The translations under genes were made by a program, and so were the position numbers. From Lachnospiraceae bacterium (lineage in GTDB: Bacteria > Bacillota > Clostridia > Lachnospirales > Lachnospiraceae), in assembly GCA_017936885.1 (NCBI GenBank), contig JAGBEO010000028.1, positions 152,530-216,529 of the forward strand: 64,000 bases of DNA. Direction: 5' to 3'. The notes under the pieces are model-generated. The model was not told the DNA's origin, searched no databases, and worked only from the letters and a program-made list of their open reading frames with translations. Below are positions 33,186 through 42,552 of this stretch, in pieces; the stretch's first letter is position 1; every line of letters begins with the position of its first letter.

Positions 33186-34268
33186 ATGCAGGTCAAAGCA
33201 AATAACAATGAAAATCAAGTTATAAATGTCAGCAGTGCCGCGCAGTCAAGGAATAAAGAACGCGCAGGGCGCAATTCCCATTCACAAAATAAAAACAGCA
33301 TCTATGCAGGAGACTTGGGCTTTTGTAAGGATACAGTTACGCTGCGCAAGGAGCGGGCGCAGAAGAAGGCGCTTAAGCTGATTTCCGATGTTTGGGCAGG
33401 AGATCAGAAGATAGACCAGAATATTGCCGATATCAGGACTAAAGTGAATGAACTGCGGGCGGATATAGATGCCGACTGGGAGATCGTGAATCAGGGTGAA
33501 GCCCAGAAGGAAGCCCTCAGACAACAGTACGGTGTGGAAGCGGACAGTCAGGAGCAGAAGGATTTGGAACTGTTGGAAAAAGAAGCGGATATGATGCGGT
33601 TAGGCAACGGCCCTGAAGGAGTACAGTTAACAGAGGAAGAACAGGCGCGTCTTGAGGAAATTAAAGATCCGGTTACCGGAGCATATAAGATCTCTCTTAC
33701 GGAGTACCAGAAGCGCTGTCTGGATATAGATAACAGCCAGAGTATTTATGAAAGAAGAATCACTGACGCCCGGCAGCAGATTGAGGCGGGGTATGCTTCT
33801 ATTCGCGGAATCAAGCTGGAGCGGCTTAAACATCATGAGATGGTAGACGGGCAGAAAAAAGCTGATGAGATTATGGAGCAGGCGAGCAAAGATGTGATCG
33901 GTATGCTTGTGGATGAAGCGAAAGACCATGTGGATGAGACCTACGAAGAACAGCGGGAAGAAGCCAAGGAGAAAGCCGAAGAGAAGGAAGAACAGGAAGA
34001 AAAAATCGAGGACAGGCGGGAAGAGAAGGAAGAATTGGAAGCCCGCATCGATGAAGCATCCGCAGAACGTCATGAAGCGGAGAACGCAAGAAGAGAGCAG
34101 GAGAAGGATGCCAGAGAGGGCGCTAACCTGTTAGAAAATATGGCAAAAGCAGGTATGGATGTGGCAGGCTCTTCTGATGTAGTGCAGGCTGAAATCAAGG
34201 ATATGCTGCATAAGATGAAGCTTTTGGAGGAAGATTTAAAGGGTGCGGCTGTGGACGAAGAAGTGTAG
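33186..34268 (+). CDS. Uncharacterised coiled-coil protein
   Basis: 360 residues, no signal peptide or membrane segment. N-terminal 35 residues polar and low complexity; then helical throughout, with strong coiled coil at about 75-130 and a very acidic/basic stretch rich in E, K and R (about 240-310). A PVTGAYKISLTEYQKR segment near 160 is the only non-repetitive block. I recognise no family. ATG 33186 lies 9 bp after AAGGAGG; GTG 33183 is the alternative. Followed 26 bp later by a second unknown gene and then a LytTR regulator, likely one operon. The 250-bp upstream region holds a terminator and no clear operator. Confidence 0.6.
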   Translation: MQVKANNNENQVINVSSAAQSRNKERAGRNSHSQNKNSIYAGDLGFCKDTVTLRKERAQKKALKLISDVWAGDQKIDQNIADIRTKVNELRADIDADWEIVNQGEAQKEALRQQYGVEADSQEQKDLELLEKEADMMRLGNGPEGVQLTEEEQARLEEIKDPVTGAYKISLTEYQKRCLDIDNSQSIYERRITDARQQIEAGYASIRGIKLERLKHHEMVDGQKKADEIMEQASKDVIGMLVDEAKDHVDETYEEQREEAKEKAEEKEEQEEKIEDRREEKEELEARIDEASAERHEAENARREQEKDAREGANLLENMAKAGMDVAGSSDVVQAEIKDMLHKMKLLEEDLKGAAVDEEV

Positions 34269-34294
34269 CTTGTATGCAGAGAGCAGGTGAAGAG

Positions 34295-34966
34295 ATGAAT
34301 GTGGTGACGAACAATCATATCCGCATGAAAAATAATGCGATAAACAGCTATATGAAATCAAAAACCGGTGTGACGAAATATAAGGAAGGAAAGAGCACAA
34401 TTACCATTCATAAGCACAGTGGTTATTATGCCGGCTCTGATCTGGCCCGTATTGCGGCTGCGCGTAATGTGCAGGAAGTGAAAACGGTCAGCCGTTATGT
34501 GGAATTTAAGATGATGAGCGTGAAAAAGAGCGGTGCTTCCAGGAACGAAATCAGGACATCCCTTCGTCAGATGGAGAAGGTGTTAGGCAAAGCTAAGAAG
34601 AAAGTGAAAGGGCTTAAGAAGGAAGAACAGCTTAAAGCGCAGGAGAAGTGTGCTGAAAAAGCACGGAAGGAGAAACTGCGAAAACGCCGGGAGGAAGAAT
34701 ATCTGGAACATAAACGCAAGCGGCAGGCGAGGGAGAGAAATGATGCCGCGACACCTTTTCCTACTACCGGCGAGGGCGCCAGACAAATCGTTGACGAGGC
34801 ATACCGCAGGGCGATGGAGACGATGTTTCACAGTGATTTGGACTGCTCAGCTGACAGTATGGATGCAGCAGAAAGTACAATAGATGTGACGGTGGATGAT
34901 GCAATGACAGCAGGCTGCTGCGGCGTTGTGGATGCGGCAGGCGCAGTGCTTGATATGGTATTATAA
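34295..34966 (+). CDS. Uncharacterised lysine-rich protein
   Basis: 223 residues. The N-terminal half includes NSYMKSKTGVTKYKEGKST and HKHSGYYAGSDLARI; the middle (about 100-160) is a charged helix of K, R and E; the C-terminus carries acidic residues and a small hydrophobic end, AGCCGVVDAAGAVLDMVL, which might insert in a membrane or be processed. No family recognised. It follows the coiled-coil gene closely and precedes the LytTR gene by 22 bp. Confidence 0.55.
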   Translation: MNVVTNNHIRMKNNAINSYMKSKTGVTKYKEGKSTITIHKHSGYYAGSDLARIAAARNVQEVKTVSRYVEFKMMSVKKSGASRNEIRTSLRQMEKVLGKAKKKVKGLKKEEQLKAQEKCAEKARKEKLRKRREEEYLEHKRKRQARERNDAATPFPTTGEGARQIVDEAYRRAMETMFHSDLDCSADSMDAAESTIDVTVDDAMTAGCCGVVDAAGAVLDMVL

Positions 34967-34988
34967 TACAGAGAGAAATGAGGATAGT

Positions 34989-35723
34989 ATGATACAGATC
35001 GCAGTCTGTGATGATGAACCGCTTTTATTGGAAGAGATAGAGAAAGAAACAAGGCAGTGTCTTGAGGAACAGAAAGTATTTTCTGTGATCTCAGCGTTTT
35101 CAACAGGAGAGAATCTTCTGTATGAAATAGAAGAAGGCAGTGCCTTTGATCTGTTGCTATTGGATATTGAGCTGCCGGGTATTTCCGGTATGGAGCTTGC
35201 AGGCAGGATTCACAAGCTTCTGCCCTATGCGCTGATTCTGTTCGTGACAGCCCATTACAAGTACGCGGTTGATGCCTATGAACTGAATATTTTCCGTTAT
35301 ATTCCGAAGAATCAGTTGAAGGAGAGACTGCCCCATGCTGTTCGTGATGCAGTCAGCATACTGGAGATTCAGAATGTGGATTCCTATCTGATCAGCAACC
35401 AGAACCGGATGGAGCGGATTTTGTTAAAGGATGTTCTCTATATTATGCGGGATGGCAAGAATGCCGTATTTTATCTGACGGTGCCGCAATCGGATCATAG
35501 GAAAGAATACAGAGTCCGCAGAACCCTTGCGGAGGTCTATGAGGAACTTAATCGCGATGATTTTATCTTTATTGACAGGGGATGTATTGTCAATCTGCGT
35601 CATATTTCCGGGATTGAGCATTCTGACTGTATCCTGACGGATGGAGGGGTGCTGGCTGTTGCATCCAGCAGGCTGTCGGAACTGAAGAAGAAGCTAAATG
35701 AATTTTGGCGTGACAAGATATAG
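34989..35723 (+). CDS. LytTR-family response regulator
   Basis: 244 residues. Receiver domain with DDE near 8-10 and the phosphorylation site LLLLDIELPG; C-terminal LytTR DNA-binding domain (RILLKDVLYIMRDGKNAVF to FIFIDRGCIVNLRHISGIE). AgrA-like transcription factor, normally driven by a GHKL kinase such as the next gene. ATG 34989 is the first of the receiver; the frame is open upstream within the previous gene. Confidence 0.88.
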   Translation: MIQIAVCDDEPLLLEEIEKETRQCLEEQKVFSVISAFSTGENLLYEIEEGSAFDLLLLDIELPGISGMELAGRIHKLLPYALILFVTAHYKYAVDAYELNIFRYIPKNQLKERLPHAVRDAVSILEIQNVDSYLISNQNRMERILLKDVLYIMRDGKNAVFYLTVPQSDHRKEYRVRRTLAEVYEELNRDDFIFIDRGCIVNLRHISGIEHSDCILTDGGVLAVASSRLSELKKKLNEFWRDKI

Positions 35724-35788
35724 GGATTTGAGAGTGAAAGCATCTTTGACGCACACATGATATAAGCGGATATATTTAGGAGAGAGGA

Positions 35789-36514
35789 ATGGCGCGTATA
35801 GAAACAGTCTGGGCGAGAAAGAGATTTCTGGAACGGAAAAATCAGGTGTTGGAGGAAAACTATCATCTGCTCAGTGAGGTCTACAGGGAAAATGAACGAC
35901 TGTACCATGACATGAACCATCATCTGCAGATGATTTATTATCTGGCACAGAAAGCAGGACAGACAGAGGTAATGGACTATGTTACTTCTGTCAGCACACC
36001 GATTAACCAGCTTTCCAATGTGATTTGGAGCGGGGTGGATATTGTTGATGCGATTTTGAACCATGCCATTGCAGAGGCTAAGCAAAACGGGATTACCATG
36101 GATGTGAATGTGGAGTTCCCAAGGAACAGCAATATCGCTTCCGATGATCTCTGCGTGATTTTATTTAATCTGTTGGATAATGCCATGGATGCGTGCAAGA
36201 AGTGTAAAGTGGATTATAAAGAACAAACTGCCGGAATACGGGAAAAAGAAAGCATCGTAGAAATGCAGCAAATGATTTCCGTCACAATCCGCCGTATCCA
36301 GAAATTTCTTATGATTAAAGTGCGCAACCCCTGCACAAGAGCGCCTAAACGCCGTTTCGGATGGTTTCTGTCCACCAAAGAAAATCCCGCCCATCATGGC
36401 ATCGGGCTTCGCAATGTAAGGGAAAAAGCAGAAAAATATAACGGTAATGTAGAGTTTGAGATAAAAGACGGCATGTTTGTGACCAGTGTTCTTTTGTTTA
36501 TACCGCAACAGTAA
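35789..36514 (+). CDS. GHKL-domain sensor kinase lacking membrane segments
   Basis: 241 residues. Begins directly in a dimerisation coiled coil; H-box RLYHDMNHHLQMIYYL near 39-54, N-box NLLDNAMDACKK near 120, G-box HHGIGLRNVREKA near 205. AgrC-type kinases normally carry six membrane helices ahead of this part; none is present and none is encoded in the 65-bp gap before it. So this may be a soluble kinase or one that lost its sensor. A basic insert (CTRAPKRRFGWFLS) precedes the G-box. GGAGAG site. Confidence 0.75.
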   Translation: MARIETVWARKRFLERKNQVLEENYHLLSEVYRENERLYHDMNHHLQMIYYLAQKAGQTEVMDYVTSVSTPINQLSNVIWSGVDIVDAILNHAIAEAKQNGITMDVNVEFPRNSNIASDDLCVILFNLLDNAMDACKKCKVDYKEQTAGIREKESIVEMQQMISVTIRRIQKFLMIKVRNPCTRAPKRRFGWFLSTKENPAHHGIGLRNVREKAEKYNGNVEFEIKDGMFVTSVLLFIPQQ

Positions 36515-36554
36515 TTCAGACCGAAGCAGCAGCCACTGCCCGATCTGAATTTTA
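36513..36554. terminator. Bidirectional terminator between kinase and ABC genes
   Basis: AATTCAGA (36513-36520) pairs with TCTGAATT (36544-36551), extended by CCG/CGG inner pairs, between convergent genes. Confidence 0.6.
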
Positions 36555-36610
36555 TGTATGCATATTCATACACATACATTTTCAATGATTAAAGGAGTAT
36601 TGTGCTGCAC

Positions 36611-38449
36611 TCATGAAATGGATGTATGATATAAGGAAGCCTGCACGTTCCACATGGCGGCATATTTGCCGCCCAGTGCAAGCAGCTTCTCATGGGTGCC
36701 GGATTCAATGATTCGACCGTGATCCATCATATAGATGCAGTCTGCATCCCGTGTCGTGGACAGACGGTGGGAGATGAAGATAACGGTTTTGTCTTTGGCA
36801 ATTTCATTCAATTCCTGATTGAGCAGATACTCGGAGAGCGGGTCTAAAGCGCTGCTTGGCTCATCCATAATAATCAGATTCTGTCTCCGGTAGAGGGTAC
36901 GGGCGATGGCAACCTTCTGTGCCTCGCCGCCGGAAAGGTTCACACCGTCTTTTTCAAATTCTGTTGTGAGCGGTGTCTCGATTTGGTAGAGCAGTCTGTG
37001 GTCGCGCAGCGTAAAGCGTGCATCGTATAATGCCTTTTCTACGTCATAATATTCTTCCTTCGTGTCGGAGGCAACATCCATCAGTACATTTTCTTTTAAA
37101 GTAGCCGCATAGATTTTAAAATCCTGAAAGACGGAGCCGATGGCGTTTCTGTATTCCATCACATCATAATCCCGGATATCCGTGTTGCCTAAGAAGATTT
37201 GTCCCTCTGTGGGGTCATACAATCTAAGCAGGAGCTTGACAAGTGTTGTCTTACCGGAGCCGTTGTAGCCTACCAGAGCAATTTTTTGTCCGGGTTTAAT
37301 CTGCAGGCTGATATCCTGAAGCACCGGACGATCCGGTACGTAGGCGAAGCTGACATGGGAGAGCCGCAGTTCGCAGGGATGTTTTGGCACGCTCTGTCCT
37401 TTACGGGATAGGATTGTCGGCGGGATATCTAAGAGGGTGCGTATCTGCGCCACGTAGGTGGAATTCTCCGCAATCGTTTTCCAACTCATCACCAGATAGG
37501 TAAGTCTGTCGGTGACCGTGGTAGCAGCGTAAAAGACAGTAACCAGATTTGCTAATGACAATGATTTTAAGATCATGGCCTGATAAAGAAGCAGGGAAAG
37601 GGTTATGCCATAGGAAACAATCAGTATGTTGAAGGCTTCAGCTAAAAAGCCAAAAAGCGTGATGGTCTTGCCGTAGTGCCGGTTGATTTTCCCGATTTCG
37701 TCATTGGAATGTTGAAAATCCATGCCGCATTTTTCCTGCATTTTGGGATTCTGTCTTAAGTCTCTGGCATAATCTGCCAGATAGAATACGCGGTTTTGGT
37801 ATTCTCGTCTCTGTTCGTATGGCACACGTTCCATACGCGCCTGAATCACTGCTTTGTTTTCTTTCATACAGCTCCATAATAAAAACGGAGAAGCTAGCAG
37901 CGGTATGATCAGGACATATGGATCCAGGGAAAGACAGAAAGATAATGCCAGAATAAACTGCACCGTATGTCCGCAGTAAATCCAAAGTGTTTCGAGATAG
38001 CGGTCAATGCAGGCGTCAGCTTCTCCGGTGGCGAGGATAAACTTCTGATAAAATGCCGTATCATCGTAATATGCAAGATCAATCTGGGCGGAACTTTTAT
38101 AGATTTCCATGCGGAAAGCGCGGTAAAGGGCCGGCTTCATTTTGGGCTGGACAGAGTGCTCGTAGATAGCTGCCGATACGGTGGAGAGGATGATGGCAGC
38201 GATCAAAATGCCCATACACCACAGTATTTTGCTCCACGGCTCTCCGCGCTCAGCCACTTCCAGTACATAGTTGGTACACCACGTAAACTCGAAAAAGATG
38301 GACACCTGAAGTTTCACTGCTTCGAAAATATGCAGCGTCATGGCACCCGGAGCGGTTCTGAAGCAGAGTCTGGTTAAGTAGAGCTGCTGCATCAGGATAT
38401 CATGAAATGTTAATTTCTGTGTGTCGGTTTTGGAATTTAATTTATTCAT
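36611..38449 (-). CDS. ABC exporter, fused permease-ATPase (half 2)
   Basis: 612 residues. Six membrane helices in the first 320 residues, then an ATPase with Walker A VGYNGSGKTT, signature LSGGEAQKVAIA, Walker B NLIIMDEPSSALDP and H-loop FISHRLST. Together with the gene 23 bp upstream in transcription (38473-40350) it forms a heterodimeric type IV exporter for peptides, lipids or drugs. Its signature (LSGGEAQ) is canonical while the partner's is altered. Confidence 0.9.
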   Translation of the reverse strand: MNKLNSKTDTQKLTFHDILMQQLYLTRLCFRTAPGAMTLHIFEAVKLQVSIFFEFTWCTNYVLEVAERGEPWSKILWCMGILIAAIILSTVSAAIYEHSVQPKMKPALYRAFRMEIYKSSAQIDLAYYDDTAFYQKFILATGEADACIDRYLETLWIYCGHTVQFILALSFCLSLDPYVLIIPLLASPFLLWSCMKENKAVIQARMERVPYEQRREYQNRVFYLADYARDLRQNPKMQEKCGMDFQHSNDEIGKINRHYGKTITLFGFLAEAFNILIVSYGITLSLLLYQAMILKSLSLANLVTVFYAATTVTDRLTYLVMSWKTIAENSTYVAQIRTLLDIPPTILSRKGQSVPKHPCELRLSHVSFAYVPDRPVLQDISLQIKPGQKIALVGYNGSGKTTLVKLLLRLYDPTEGQIFLGNTDIRDYDVMEYRNAIGSVFQDFKIYAATLKENVLMDVASDTKEEYYDVEKALYDARFTLRDHRLLYQIETPLTTEFEKDGVNLSGGEAQKVAIARTLYRRQNLIIMDEPSSALDPLSEYLLNQELNEIAKDKTVIFISHRLSTTRDADCIYMMDHGRIIESGTHEKLLALGGKYAAMWNVQASLYHTSIS

Positions 38450-38472
38450 AGTAATCTCCGTTACAAAGTAAT

Positions 38473-40350
38473 TTATTGTTGAGTCGGGGAATAGCCATAG
38501 TCTGCGGCAGTGTCATCAGCACAGCTTATATCTTCCGTTGTCTTTACATGGGCCTGATAATTCTGTGCCTGAATCTTATACAGGCTTGCATAGCTTCCGT
38601 TTCGGCGCATCAGTTCTTTATGATTTCCGCGTTCCGTGATTCTGCCATGTTCCATAAAGAACACGGTATCGGCGTTCTGGACGGAGGAAAGCCGGTGGGA
38701 TATAAAGAACAGAATTTTATCTTTGCTGTAGTCTTGTATATTCTGAAATAATTCGTTTTCTGCCAATGGGTCAAGAGCACTGCTTGGTTCGTCAAAGATG
38801 GCAACAGGCTTGTTTCCGGCAAAGGCGCGGGCGGCAATGATTTTCTGATTCTGTCCGCCGGAGAGAACCAGCCCGTCAGGGGAAAATTCCCGTGTCAGAA
38901 CAGTGTGTTCTTTCTGTGGAAAGGCAGACACTTCCTCTGCCATACCCGCAAGCTTAAGGGATTCCCAGACAATCCTTGTATCCTCTTCTTTACTGCCATG
39001 CCGTCCCATCAGGATATTTTCCTGTACGGTATCTGCGAATATCTTACCATCCTGAAAAGCAGTGGAAAATAATGCCCGATAGGATTTCAGATGATAGCTG
39101 CGGATATCCGTGCCGTTTAGCAGGATTGTGCCTTTGTCAGGGTCGTAGAACCGCAGCAGCAGCTTAATCAGTGTACTTTTGCCGGCACCGTTGTATCCGG
39201 CGATAGCGGTAGACTGTCCGGGAGATATTTGGAAGCTGATATCTTTTAATATCCATTCCCCTTTCTTATAACCAAACCATACATGGGAAAATTCAATGGA
39301 GCGGATCGGGAGGACGGGCACGGTACCGTCTGCGTCCTCCGGGATTTTAGGCTCGTATTCCAGAAAATTCTGAATTTGTTCGATATAGAGGCTGTCTTTC
39401 ACACTCTGCATCATTGCCTCGGAGCAATCCAGAATATCCCACGCAGCAGCGCAAAGAGCGCCCTGAAATACTGCCATTGCCGAAAAAGTCATGCTGCCGC
39501 TTACTAAAACCCGGTATCCGGCATAGATTGCACCGCCTTCAAACAGTGTGGCGAAGGTGAGAAACTGGCGCAGATAATAAAATAGCATATTGAGCGGGGC
39601 ATATCTGTCAATGGTTTGGTGTATGGAATTGACGGAACGGTCATACTGCTTCTGTAAAAGTCTGAATACGTTGGAAAGACGGATTTCCTTGGCGTAATCC
39701 GACAGATGAATGGTACGGTTGACATAATCTGCAATTCGTTGAAATGCAATGTTATCACGATCCATCTGGAATACCCGTTCTATCAAAAGCTTGTTAAAAA
39801 TAAAATTTCCAAAAATCGGCAGAACCAAAAGAAGAACTGCATAACGGTCAAGATAGAAGATGAGTACACAGGATGCGGCAGATGCAGCAAAACAGGTCAG
39901 ACCGTGGCTGACATTGTGTAGTACGTTCGGAATCTGCGTCTGTGCCTGACGGATTGCCAACATGTATTGATTATAGAATTCACTGTCTTCAAAGCATTGT
40001 AAATCGACATGGCATGCCTTTTGGTACAACAGCCGGTTAATACCATCATAGAAACGGACATCAGTGACCGGAATGACCATATTCCGAAACCATTGATGCT
40101 GCAGACGATTGACAATGGCACAGCCGATAATCCCCCAGATAAAAAACATGACGCGGGAAAAAGATACTCCCTGAGTCACCATATCAAGCATCAGTTTAAT
40201 AAAATAGACGGAAAAAACCAATTCTTCTATGTTCATAAACGTATCGTGCAGAAATTCTAAAAGAACCCGTTTTTTGCTGATTGACCATGCAAGCTTCAGC
40301 ACGAAGCAGTGGGTGGAGATAATTTTGCGGATGGAACTGTTTTTTTTCAT
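38473..40350 (-). CDS. ABC exporter, fused permease-ATPase (half 1)
   Basis: 625 residues, first gene of the pair. Six membrane helices, then ATPase with Walker A AGYNGAGKST, LSGGQNQKIIAARA as signature, Walker B VAIFDEPSSALDP and FISHRLSS. AAGGAGC site before ATG. Cargo is unknown; no small peptide gene with a leader or modifying enzyme was found beside it. The neighbouring LytTR gene, divergently placed, may control it. Confidence 0.9.
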   Translation of the reverse strand: MKKNSSIRKIISTHCFVLKLAWSISKKRVLLEFLHDTFMNIEELVFSVYFIKLMLDMVTQGVSFSRVMFFIWGIIGCAIVNRLQHQWFRNMVIPVTDVRFYDGINRLLYQKACHVDLQCFEDSEFYNQYMLAIRQAQTQIPNVLHNVSHGLTCFAASAASCVLIFYLDRYAVLLLVLPIFGNFIFNKLLIERVFQMDRDNIAFQRIADYVNRTIHLSDYAKEIRLSNVFRLLQKQYDRSVNSIHQTIDRYAPLNMLFYYLRQFLTFATLFEGGAIYAGYRVLVSGSMTFSAMAVFQGALCAAAWDILDCSEAMMQSVKDSLYIEQIQNFLEYEPKIPEDADGTVPVLPIRSIEFSHVWFGYKKGEWILKDISFQISPGQSTAIAGYNGAGKSTLIKLLLRFYDPDKGTILLNGTDIRSYHLKSYRALFSTAFQDGKIFADTVQENILMGRHGSKEEDTRIVWESLKLAGMAEEVSAFPQKEHTVLTREFSPDGLVLSGGQNQKIIAARAFAGNKPVAIFDEPSSALDPLAENELFQNIQDYSKDKILFFISHRLSSVQNADTVFFMEHGRITERGNHKELMRRNGSYASLYKIQAQNYQAHVKTTEDISCADDTAADYGYSPTQQ

Positions 40351-40811
40351 GGGATGCTCCTTGTCTTTTGGAGTGTTTCAGCAGTAATTTTTCACTCCCG
40401 ATTCAGTGTCTGATTGCTGCCTGAGTGCAGTCTTGTAAAGCAAATTCCGGCAGAACCGAAAAGAAAGGCTGTGCGGAAATAAAAATACTTATGAAATAAG
40501 TATAACATGGAAAAAGGATGGGAAAAGCTATGGCTGCGAATTGGCATATTTTGACCACGAAATTTGATGTGGTTGTTTGCTGAGGGGTGACTTGTAAGGT
40601 TGACTTTTGGTGACAAAAAATGAAGTTTTCGTGACATGCCAAAGAAAAAATGAGCAAAGTGTGCCGATAAATAATAAAGAAAGAAAAGAGTTAGAGCAGC
40701 CGGCTGATTTGTACGGTACTTTTGCAGTGTGCCTAAGATGCAATAAATTTGCGGATTCGGAGAGAAGTATCATAATATGTATAACGACCGGCTGCAAGAT
40801 ATGAGGGAAGC
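40351..40811. other. Divergent control region with LytTR-type repeats
   Basis: About 460 bp between the exporter pair and a LytTR regulator gene. The notable feature is the pair TTTTGGTGAC (40606) and TTTTCGTGAC (40626). No gene seen. Confidence 0.55.
40603..40635 (+). promoter_or_regulatory. Candidate LytTR operator
   Basis: TTTTGGTGAC (40606-40615) and TTTTCGTGAC (40626-40635), 20 bp apart, two helical turns, the layout of LytTR direct repeats. The 13-mer GACTTTTGGTGAC (40603-40615) recurs exactly at 41539-41551 ahead of the next gene. Confidence 0.55.
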
Positions 40812-41507
40812 ATGAGAATAGCGATTTGCGATGATGAAGTAAGAGGGCGAGAACGGATTCGAACCTTACTTGAGAAAGAGTTTTCTCAGGCGCTTAGAAG
40901 TGAGTTTGATTCAGGGATGAAGCTATTGGAGGCTGTAGAGAAAGGCTACCGGCCGGATATTGTACTGTTGGACATAGCAATGGACGGAATGAATGGCATG
41001 GAAACGGCGAAGCGTTTAAAGGAGCTGGCGGATGTCATTCTCATTTTTGTGACAGGGGTAAAGGAGCAGGTTTTCGAAGCCTTCGACGTGGGGGCTTTTC
41101 ATTATTTGATGAAACCGGTAGATGAGGCGAAGCTGAAAGATGTGTTAGTCCGTGCCATGCAGGAAACGGACAAGCGGCAGAGCGCACCGAGGTACCTGTT
41201 AGTCAAGGCTGCCGGAAACCATCGCAGAGTACCAGTGGAGGATATTCTGTATGTGGAAAATGTAGGGAGGAAGGTAATTCTTCATACGAAGCAGGAAGCG
41301 ATCGAATATTATGAGCGCATGAATCATTTAGAGGAAGTATTGGGAGACGGGTTCTACAGGTGCCACAGAGGGTATCTGGTAGCACTTTCTGCGGTCAGCG
41401 GCTATAATAACACCAGCATTACGGTCAATCAGGGGGATACAATCTATTTGTCGAAACAAAAATACAGTGAGTTTGTGAAGATTTATTCCCAATTTATAAA
41501 CGCTTAG
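40812..41507 (+). CDS. LytTR-family response regulator
   Basis: 231 residues. Receiver (DDE near 7-9, phospho-site IVLLDIAMDG near 51, K in YLMKPVDE) and LytTR domain (PVEDILYVENVGRKVIL to FYRCHRGYLVALSAVSGY). No kinase is adjacent, so its partner is elsewhere or the kinase at 35789. Candidate operators lie before this gene and before the next one, suggesting autoregulation. The start codon follows a GGGAAG site. Confidence 0.88.
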   Translation: MRIAICDDEVRGRERIRTLLEKEFSQALRSEFDSGMKLLEAVEKGYRPDIVLLDIAMDGMNGMETAKRLKELADVILIFVTGVKEQVFEAFDVGAFHYLMKPVDEAKLKDVLVRAMQETDKRQSAPRYLLVKAAGNHRRVPVEDILYVENVGRKVILHTKQEAIEYYERMNHLEEVLGDGFYRCHRGYLVALSAVSGYNNTSITVNQGDTIYLSKQKYSEFVKIYSQFINA

Positions 41508-41741
41508 AATTTATAAATTTGTTTTACCTTTCCCAAGAGACTTTTGGTGACGAAAAGGCGGCAGTTGGTTACAAAGCCCTTTATTTTGGGATTTCGTAAA
41601 CGATATACTCTGTGTAAGGCAGTGATGCATGAATTAGTGATACATGAATGATAGAATGTATTACTTGCACAATTTATGCAGAATGTATGAGTTATAGAAT
41701 ATATAAGTTACGTAATACGTGAATAACAGGAGGAATATGAC
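41508..41741. promoter_or_regulatory. Leader region with second LytTR-type operator
   Basis: TTTTGGTGAC (41542-41551) and AGTTGGTTAC (41563-41572) are 21 bp apart; the first lies in the 13-mer shared with 40603. The rest of this 230-bp region is AT-rich. It probably contains the promoter of the orphan gene at 41742. Confidence 0.55.
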
Positions 41742-42470
41742 ATGAGAGTACCCAGAAATTATATGAGCAGCCTGCTGAATGGAAGGAATATGAACAGCCT
41801 GCTGAGTGGAAACAGCAAAAGCAGCGGGACATCCTCATTACTGCAGAGGGCGTTGAGCAGAACAAACGGCAGCAGACGCTCACGCCTTAGTTTACAGGAC
41901 AGTAAAACGAATGGGATTAACAGAAGCAGTTCAGGGAATTTGACCGGCAGTGTAAATGCAGAGAAATTATACTATAATATGAAGTATCATGCAGGGCAGG
42001 TGTGCGACTATGCGGATAAGCTGAGTGACAAAGGTGAGGATTCTGTCTATGAGAAAGCCAAGTCAAGCGGGGATACGGAGGAAATACTTACAAACATCAG
42101 AGGCTTTGTGAAGCAATATAACAGCATGATGGCGAATATGAAAGAATCCGGCAGCAGATCAGATGTGAATTATCAGACACAGCTTAACAACCTGGCGCGG
42201 TTAAGCAGTTCGGAACTCGCTTCTACGGGTGTGACCAGAAAGACAGACGGAACGCTTGTGATTGATGAAAAGAAGCTTGCGGCAGCGGATATTGAGACGC
42301 TTGAGAAAGTATGGGGCGGCAGCAGTTCTTTCGCAAGTCGGGCGGCGCTTCGTGCAGACTCCGTAGAAGCTTACGCAGAGCGCAGCATGGAAGCACAGGC
42401 AAGCACTGCGTACAGCAATCTGTTTAACAGCTATGGCAGTAAAGGAAATTATTTTAACTTCTTTAGTTAG
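41742..42470 (+). CDS. Orphan serine/asparagine-rich protein, FliD-like C-terminus
   Basis: 242 residues, no classical signal peptide. N-terminus SSLLNGRNMNSLLSGNSKSS and a Ser/Asn/Arg-rich linker to about 60, then a helical part; FVKQYNSMMANMK near 126 and TGVTRKTDGTLVIDEKKL near 165 resemble the C-terminal part of flagellar cap proteins (YNs... and GIT...DGTLsiDe.kL). It is far shorter than FliD and lies outside any flagellar operon. It could be an exported or surface protein. GGAGGA site; LytTR-like operator upstream; terminator after it. Confidence 0.6.
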   Translation: MRVPRNYMSSLLNGRNMNSLLSGNSKSSGTSSLLQRALSRTNGSRRSRLSLQDSKTNGINRSSSGNLTGSVNAEKLYYNMKYHAGQVCDYADKLSDKGEDSVYEKAKSSGDTEEILTNIRGFVKQYNSMMANMKESGSRSDVNYQTQLNNLARLSSSELASTGVTRKTDGTLVIDEKKLAAADIETLEKVWGGSSSFASRAALRADSVEAYAERSMEAQASTAYSNLFNSYGSKGNYFNFFS

Positions 42471-42509
42471 AGATTGCAGATATAGTATATTAGGGAAATA
42501 GAATGACAC

Positions 42510-42552
42510 GGAAGAGATATCTTGTACCCGAAGGATAGCTCTTCCTTTTTTT
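42510..42552 (+). terminator. Rho-independent terminator after orphan gene
   Basis: GGAAGAG (42510-42516) pairs with CTCTTCC (42539-42545), with inner TATC/GATA pairing, then seven T. Confidence 0.75.

Noticed and set aside
33627-34089. Phe/Leu-rich minus-strand frames opposite the coiled-coil gene
   Set aside because: These are the antisense of Glu/Lys repeats and look hydrophobic only for that reason.
36611-41507. Lantibiotic or cyclic-peptide gene cluster
   Set aside because: Exporters and LytTR genes fit, but no precursor peptide, modifying enzyme or peptidase domain was found.
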